From Chitinophagales bacterium 33-2 (GTDB lineage: Bacteria; Bacteroidota; Bacteroidia; Chitinophagales; Chitinophagaceae): a DNA stretch of 64,000 bases. Position 1 is the first letter of the stretch, and each line of letters opens with the position of its first letter. Of this stretch, positions 60,365-64,000 are shown piece by piece. The translations under genes were made by a program, and so were the position numbers. The notes beneath the pieces were generated by a model, which saw only the letters and a list, made by a program, of their open reading frames with translations, was not told where the DNA came from and did not search any database. Where the stretch lies: NCBI GenBank assembly GCA_002050435.1, contig MWYV01000035.1, forward strand, positions 1 through 64,000. The letters run 5' to 3'.

Positions 60365-60817
60365 CTAACTCAATGGTATGGTAAAATCAACGGTTTTAGG
60401 AGGAAGGCATTTTTCATCTGTACAGGCCTGGAACTCCAGCTTCCCGCTGACATTGGTTTTGACCTTTCCTTTTAATTTTATTTTCTGAACGAAAACTACT
60501 TTATGGCTGTACTGGTAAGCGGTAACATCCAGTTGAACGTCTTTAAATTTTTCAAGTTTTCCCACCTCTTTTACTTTTCCTTCAAAATCAACAAGTGGAT
60601 TTTTATTGAATTTAAAACTGGTTGGAATAGCAATGGCATCTTCAGGTTGTTGCTGGGAATATACATGCCAGCCTTTCTGCATGGTTGCTACCATCTGCAC
60701 TTCGTATTCTTTGTCATTAATTTTTTTACTGGAAAAACTCCAGCTCACAGGGTTGTTCTGCGCAGAAACTGCAATTACAGCAATAAAGGCTAAAAAAAGT
60801 GCAAGGGTTTTTTTCAT
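60365..60817 (-). CDS. Stand-alone DsbD alpha-domain-like periplasmic protein
   Basis: 150 residues from ATG 60817, which starts a signal peptide (MKKTLALFLAFIAVIAVSAQ). The rest matches the DsbD N-terminal beta-sandwich (WSFSSKKINDKEYEVQMVAT, then LEFQACTDEKCLPPKTV). Cys132 and Cys137 are Cys-x4-Cys at the position of the DsbD redox pair. It ends 48 bp before dsbD on the same strand. Likely the redox partner that replaces the damaged domain of DsbD. Confidence 0.85.
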   Translation of the reverse strand: MKKTLALFLAFIAVIAVSAQNNPVSWSFSSKKINDKEYEVQMVATMQKGWHVYSQQQPEDAIAIPTSFKFNKNPLVDFEGKVKEVGKLEKFKDVQLDVTAYQYSHKVVFVQKIKLKGKVKTNVSGKLEFQACTDEKCLPPKTVDFTIPLS

Positions 60818-60862
60818 ATTTAAAAGCTGTACAAATTTCAAGAAATTAATTTTCTAAAGATG

Positions 60863-61546
60863 TTAAAGTACTGGTTCGGGCTCCATCACTTTGTTAAACA
60901 ATTTTTTAAATACTTTTCTTCCGTCTGTATTGCCCAATGCTGCAGAACAGGCTCTTTCCGGGTGTGGCATCATACCGATCACATTTCCTGCTTTATTAGA
61001 GATGCCGGCAATATTCCTTAAGGAACCATTAGGATTTGCTTCGGGAACAACAGCACCATCTTCATTGCAGTAATAAAAGAGAACCTGTTTGTTTTGTTCC
61101 AGTGCATCCAGAGTGGCTTCGTCTGCATAATAGCGGCCCTCGCCATGAGCGATTGGAATTTTAAAGCGTTTGCCCTCAGCATCTTTTATAAAAAGATTTT
61201 TACAGATGTATTGCTGGTTATGATTTCTCAGCAGGGCGCCGGGCAGCAAATGTGATTCACAAAGAATTTGAAATCCATTACAAACCCCAAGCACTTTTCC
61301 GCCGCGATTGGCAAATTCAATCACGCTTTGCATGATGGGACTGAACCTTGCAATGGCGCCTGTTCTTAAATAATCACCATAAGAAAAACCACCGGGAAGC
61401 ACGATGCAGTCTTCAGTGGAAAACTTAGACAGGTCACTGTCTTTGTGCCAAAGCATGATACACTCCTGCTTCAGATCATGAACAAGGGCATTATACATAT
61501 CCCTGTCGCAATTAGAACCAGGAAAAACAACTACTCCGAATTTCAT
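60863..61546 (-). CDS. purQ: FGAM synthase subunit PurQ (glutaminase)
   Basis: 227 residues. Class I glutamine amidotransferase: VVFPGSNCDRD start, nucleophile Cys in VLGVCNGFQIL, and the His-x-Glu pair in MMPHPERAC. Provides ammonia to PurL via PurS (48707-48970). Its start MKFGVVVFPG is standard. Upstream of the DsbD operon, 45 bp before the stand-alone domain gene. Confidence 0.95.
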   Translation of the reverse strand: MKFGVVVFPGSNCDRDMYNALVHDLKQECIMLWHKDSDLSKFSTEDCIVLPGGFSYGDYLRTGAIARFSPIMQSVIEFANRGGKVLGVCNGFQILCESHLLPGALLRNHNQQYICKNLFIKDAEGKRFKIPIAHGEGRYYADEATLDALEQNKQVLFYYCNEDGAVVPEANPNGSLRNIAGISNKAGNVIGMMPHPERACSAALGNTDGRKVFKKLFNKVMEPEPVL

Positions 61547-61594
61547 CAGAAAAATATTAGGTTCAAAGATAGTTTTCCGCCCTCATTTTTCCTG

Positions 61595-62578
61595 TTAATG
61601 CCATGTTGGAGTTCCATATTGGATATAAAAGACATACCCAAGAGTAATATAAAAGAGGATGTAGGAAATCAAATGGCGCTTCTGGAAAAAATACGCACTG
61701 GCATGGAATGCGGAAAACGGAGCCATTAACAACACCCAGGCATGAAAGGACTGGTTGCTGTTAACAAAGGGAACAAAAAATGCCAGCAGCAGGTATAACA
61801 GCATAATGCTCCAGTTCTTGCGCACCTGAATGAGCATTTTTCCAAGGTTCAGCTGGATAAAATACCCGCCAAGTAAAAAAGGAATGGTGAGTAGCAGCGT
61901 GCTGGCTGCAAGCCAGAAAGAACTTTTCATGATTGGAACCCGAACATCCAGGGAAGGAAGAAAATTGTCCAGGCTCAGGTTGTCAGTAAGGAAAAGATAA
62001 ACAGCATGAAAATAATAAGGCGTCAGGCAACCAAACAGGAATAAAATAATCTCGTTAAGCCGGAAAGGCTTTAATATCATCAGTCCTACTAAAATACAGA
62101 GCACAAATGAAGCAGAAGGAAAATAAATGTAGGAACTGAGGCCTGCAAGCAGCCCGATATTGAATACCTGTTGCTTTGCAGAAGCCGTATTGTAAAGTCC
62201 AAATAATTTGATGAACATGGCAATTACAAAGGTGGAAGCAAGCAGCGGAGCCGAAAGCTGCGTCCACTCAGGCATTAGGGATGTAATGAGCAGGTAGGCC
62301 ATGGCCGGCAGGTAGTGCGGCCTAGGTGTCATCCTGTATTCATTTACAAGATGGTTGATCATCAGGCTTTGTATATACAAAAGGAAAAAAGCCAGCAGGG
62401 CAGCGTAAAAAGCATTTTCTGCAGGAAGCCATTCAATCAGTGATTCAAACAATTCTCCATCCAGTTCGGTTGACGCAATGTTCTTTGAATACATGAACAA
62501 TGGCAATTTCACCAGAAGTCCGAAGATCAGCAGCAGAAAAATATTACCAGGTGACTTTTGCTTAAAAATTCCAATCAC
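61595..62578 (-). CDS. DUF6427-type multi-pass membrane protein
   Basis: 327 residues, about nine membrane helices (for instance IFLLLIFGLLVKLPLFMYSK, LLLYLLLAFFVPFVNSNQ, LISYILFYITLGYVFYIQYG). The start MIGIFKQKSPGNIFLLLIFG is characteristic of a Bacteroidota family often annotated DUF6427. Charged loops are short. Function unknown. Confidence 0.8.
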   Translation of the reverse strand: MIGIFKQKSPGNIFLLLIFGLLVKLPLFMYSKNIASTELDGELFESLIEWLPAENAFYAALLAFFLLYIQSLMINHLVNEYRMTPRPHYLPAMAYLLITSLMPEWTQLSAPLLASTFVIAMFIKLFGLYNTASAKQQVFNIGLLAGLSSYIYFPSASFVLCILVGLMILKPFRLNEIILFLFGCLTPYYFHAVYLFLTDNLSLDNFLPSLDVRVPIMKSSFWLAASTLLLTIPFLLGGYFIQLNLGKMLIQVRKNWSIMLLYLLLAFFVPFVNSNQSFHAWVLLMAPFSAFHASAYFFQKRHLISYILFYITLGYVFYIQYGTPTWH

Positions 62579-62590
62579 ATGGCAATGCTA

Positions 62591-64000
62591 TTAATTAAAT
62601 TCGATTTTAGCAAAGCAAAGATAGTTACGGTAATAGCAGGGAACGATCAGTTGATTGGCACTTACCTGCTTTCCATACTTAGGAAGAAACTCAAATCCCC
62701 TGTCAAGGTTTTTAAGTGTTGGGTTCTGGTTGATGGTTCCACCAGGTGATAAAGTAAAATCATTCAGCAGCAGTGCTCTTCTTTCATCCACATTAAATAA
62801 ATAATGGATCTGGCTTCCGGTGTTAGCCATCAGGTAAGAAATTTTATCATCAGATTCATCATCAAACTGCGATTTCCGTATCACACTGTTCCACTCCAGC
62901 TTTCCAGTGGAATCAAAGGAAAGAATGGTGATGTTCTCGGCATGGCTCCTCACCTGCCTGGGGTTATTAAATCTGTTAGACCTCCACCACCAGTTATTAT
63001 AAACCGGGGATAAATTATAGTAATCGAAACTGTTCATGGGCATTCCGTAGAGATAGTTCCATCGATTCCAACTGTTATTTCTGGAAGTGGTATAAAATGC
63101 TTCTGAATTGATCACAAAACCGCCATCTCTTTTAATGATCACATTTCTAACAAAATAATCATTGAATGCAGATTTGATATGGGCATCTCCTTTTGCCTCT
63201 TTGCGTAAATTTTCACTTAAAACCAATGCATTCTGCAACGAAGCCTGACGCGATTTTTTGTCCCAGGCATAAAAATAAAATCCTTCGATATTGCCCCTTT
63301 TTTTCTGATAATAAAAAGAGGTAAGAAAATAACGCTGATTAAAATTATCCACTTTAACAACAGGCTTATCCAGTAAGATCTGTTCGTGTGGGACGGTAAT
63401 ATAAATCAGGGAATCTGAATCCGCCGGCTTCCAGACCAACTGGGTTTTATTGATTGTTTCGTTGTTGTTCCTTTTGAATTTAGTGAAAACCAGGTCGCCT
63501 TCATTATCAATATTGAATTCATCCAGCCTGTCCCTGTATTCTTCCATTTCCACCAAAAACCTGGATCTTTTCTGCAGGGCAAGTTCATTATTAAACAGCA
63601 GTGTGGTTATAATAAATACGGAACGGTTTTTTGAATTGACCTTAAAGACCATGATCCTGTTACGCGCTTCACTGTTGATGGCGGTATACACCTTGTTATT
63701 GGAAGATGAGGAAAGATGTGTGGTATCCAGTGTCATCACATCAGAGATCTTATTCCCTTCACCATCGACCTTCACAGCCTCGCAATAAACAATGTTTTTA
63801 CGCTGGTACTGGTAAATGGCATAAGTGAAATCGGAATAGGGAAAAAAATCAATGTTGAGCAGGCGGTCGTCTGTGATATAATCCTGTTCAACTTTTTTGG
63901 TTTCAACCATTTCATTATTGAATACGCTGATAAAGTTTTTTCCCCGGGCTTGTTTATACACCAGGAAATTTCCGGAAACCTTGCCAATGATTTCAAAATT
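62591..64000 (-). CDS. Large hypothetical protein, 5' end cut by window edge
   Basis: The frame stays open past 63961 to the edge at 64000 (N-F-E-I-I-G-K-V upstream of the GTG at 63961), so the N-terminus is outside. At least 469 residues are seen. Composition is beta-rich with repeated Asn/Tyr/Phe strands (FNNEMVETKKVEQDYITDDR, YFLTSFYYQKKRGNIEGFYF, DFTLSPGGTINQNPTLKNLD), consistent with a periplasmic or surface beta-propeller-like protein. No family recognised. Same strand as the DUF6427 gene, 12 bp apart. Confidence 0.7.
   Translation of the reverse strand, partial: NFEIIGKVSGNFLVYKQARGKNFISVFNNEMVETKKVEQDYITDDRLLNIDFFPYSDFTYAIYQYQRKNIVYCEAVKVDGEGNKISDVMTLDTTHLSSSSNNKVYTAINSEARNRIMVFKVNSKNRSVFIITTLLFNNELALQKRSRFLVEMEEYRDRLDEFNIDNEGDLVFTKFKRNNNETINKTQLVWKPADSDSLIYITVPHEQILLDKPVVKVDNFNQRYFLTSFYYQKKRGNIEGFYFYAWDKKSRQASLQNALVLSENLRKEAKGDAHIKSAFNDYFVRNVIIKRDGGFVINSEAFYTTSRNNSWNRWNYLYGMPMNSFDYYNLSPVYNNWWWRSNRFNNPRQVRSHAENITILSFDSTGKLEWNSVIRKSQFDDESDDKISYLMANTGSQIHYLFNVDERRALLLNDFTLSPGGTINQNPTLKNLDRGFEFLPKYGKQVSANQLIVPCYYRNYLCFAKIEFN

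Overview
The window comes from a chromosome of the phylum Bacteroidota, most likely the Chitinophagales/Chitinophagaceae. The support is a low-to-moderate GC content, promoters of the TTTG-N19-TAnnTTTG type (57978-58008; a close match at 41036-41066), stand-alone PurS and PurQ, MacB-like multi-permease efflux operons, and families such as DUF6427 and lmo0937/DUF1328 small membrane proteins. This placement is inference from content; no rRNA gene is present.

Layout. 1-4.7 kb is a decayed accessory zone: a truncated AraC-type regulator at the edge, a gene remnant, a 0.9 kb IS21-family deletion derivative, two broken genes, a small secreted protein, and a mazEF-like toxin-antitoxin pair lying between two copies of the tRNA-Ala terminator, next to a damaged tRNA-Ala copy. 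4.7-19.4 kb is an efflux locus: TolC-like channel, two MacB/LolD-type ATPases, three large permeases, the fossil of a fourth, and a membrane fusion protein. It is read divergently from a sigma-54-type response regulator and its histidine kinase, with a palindromic operator-like site between them. 19.4-39.6 kb is a stress and genome-maintenance region: SDR oxidoreductase, a TPP riboswitch with no thiamine gene behind it, trypsin-like peptidase, LigD and Ku (end joining), DUF892 and DUF2383 helical-bundle proteins, topoisomerase IB, a Cys-rich possible copper-binding protein, BrkB, small envelope proteins, and a transcription unit joining rpoN to its own activator and kinases. Large structured repeats lie at 28.2-29.1 kb and again, inverted, at 44.7-45.2 kb.

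39.6-64 kb is mostly housekeeping: citrate synthase, LptF/G-type permease, Tgt, a glycosyltransferase, RsmG, an M1 peptidase, RsmI, PurS, PssA, an M24 aminopeptidase, PckA, a deoxynucleoside kinase, TrpS, GatC, two LolD-like ATPases, a cobalamin adenosyltransferase, DsbD with a separate DsbD-alpha-like protein, PurQ, a DUF6427 membrane protein and a partial gene at the right edge.

The observations most worth checking are the orphan TPP riboswitch (20389-20510), the mazEF/tRNA-Ala/terminator duplication (3507-4663), the DsbD whose periplasmic Cys pair is lost while a neighbouring separate domain keeps one (58361-60817), the rpoN unit with a degenerate kinase-like protein (31592-36503), the fossil fourth permease (14037-14201), and the structured repeat cassettes.
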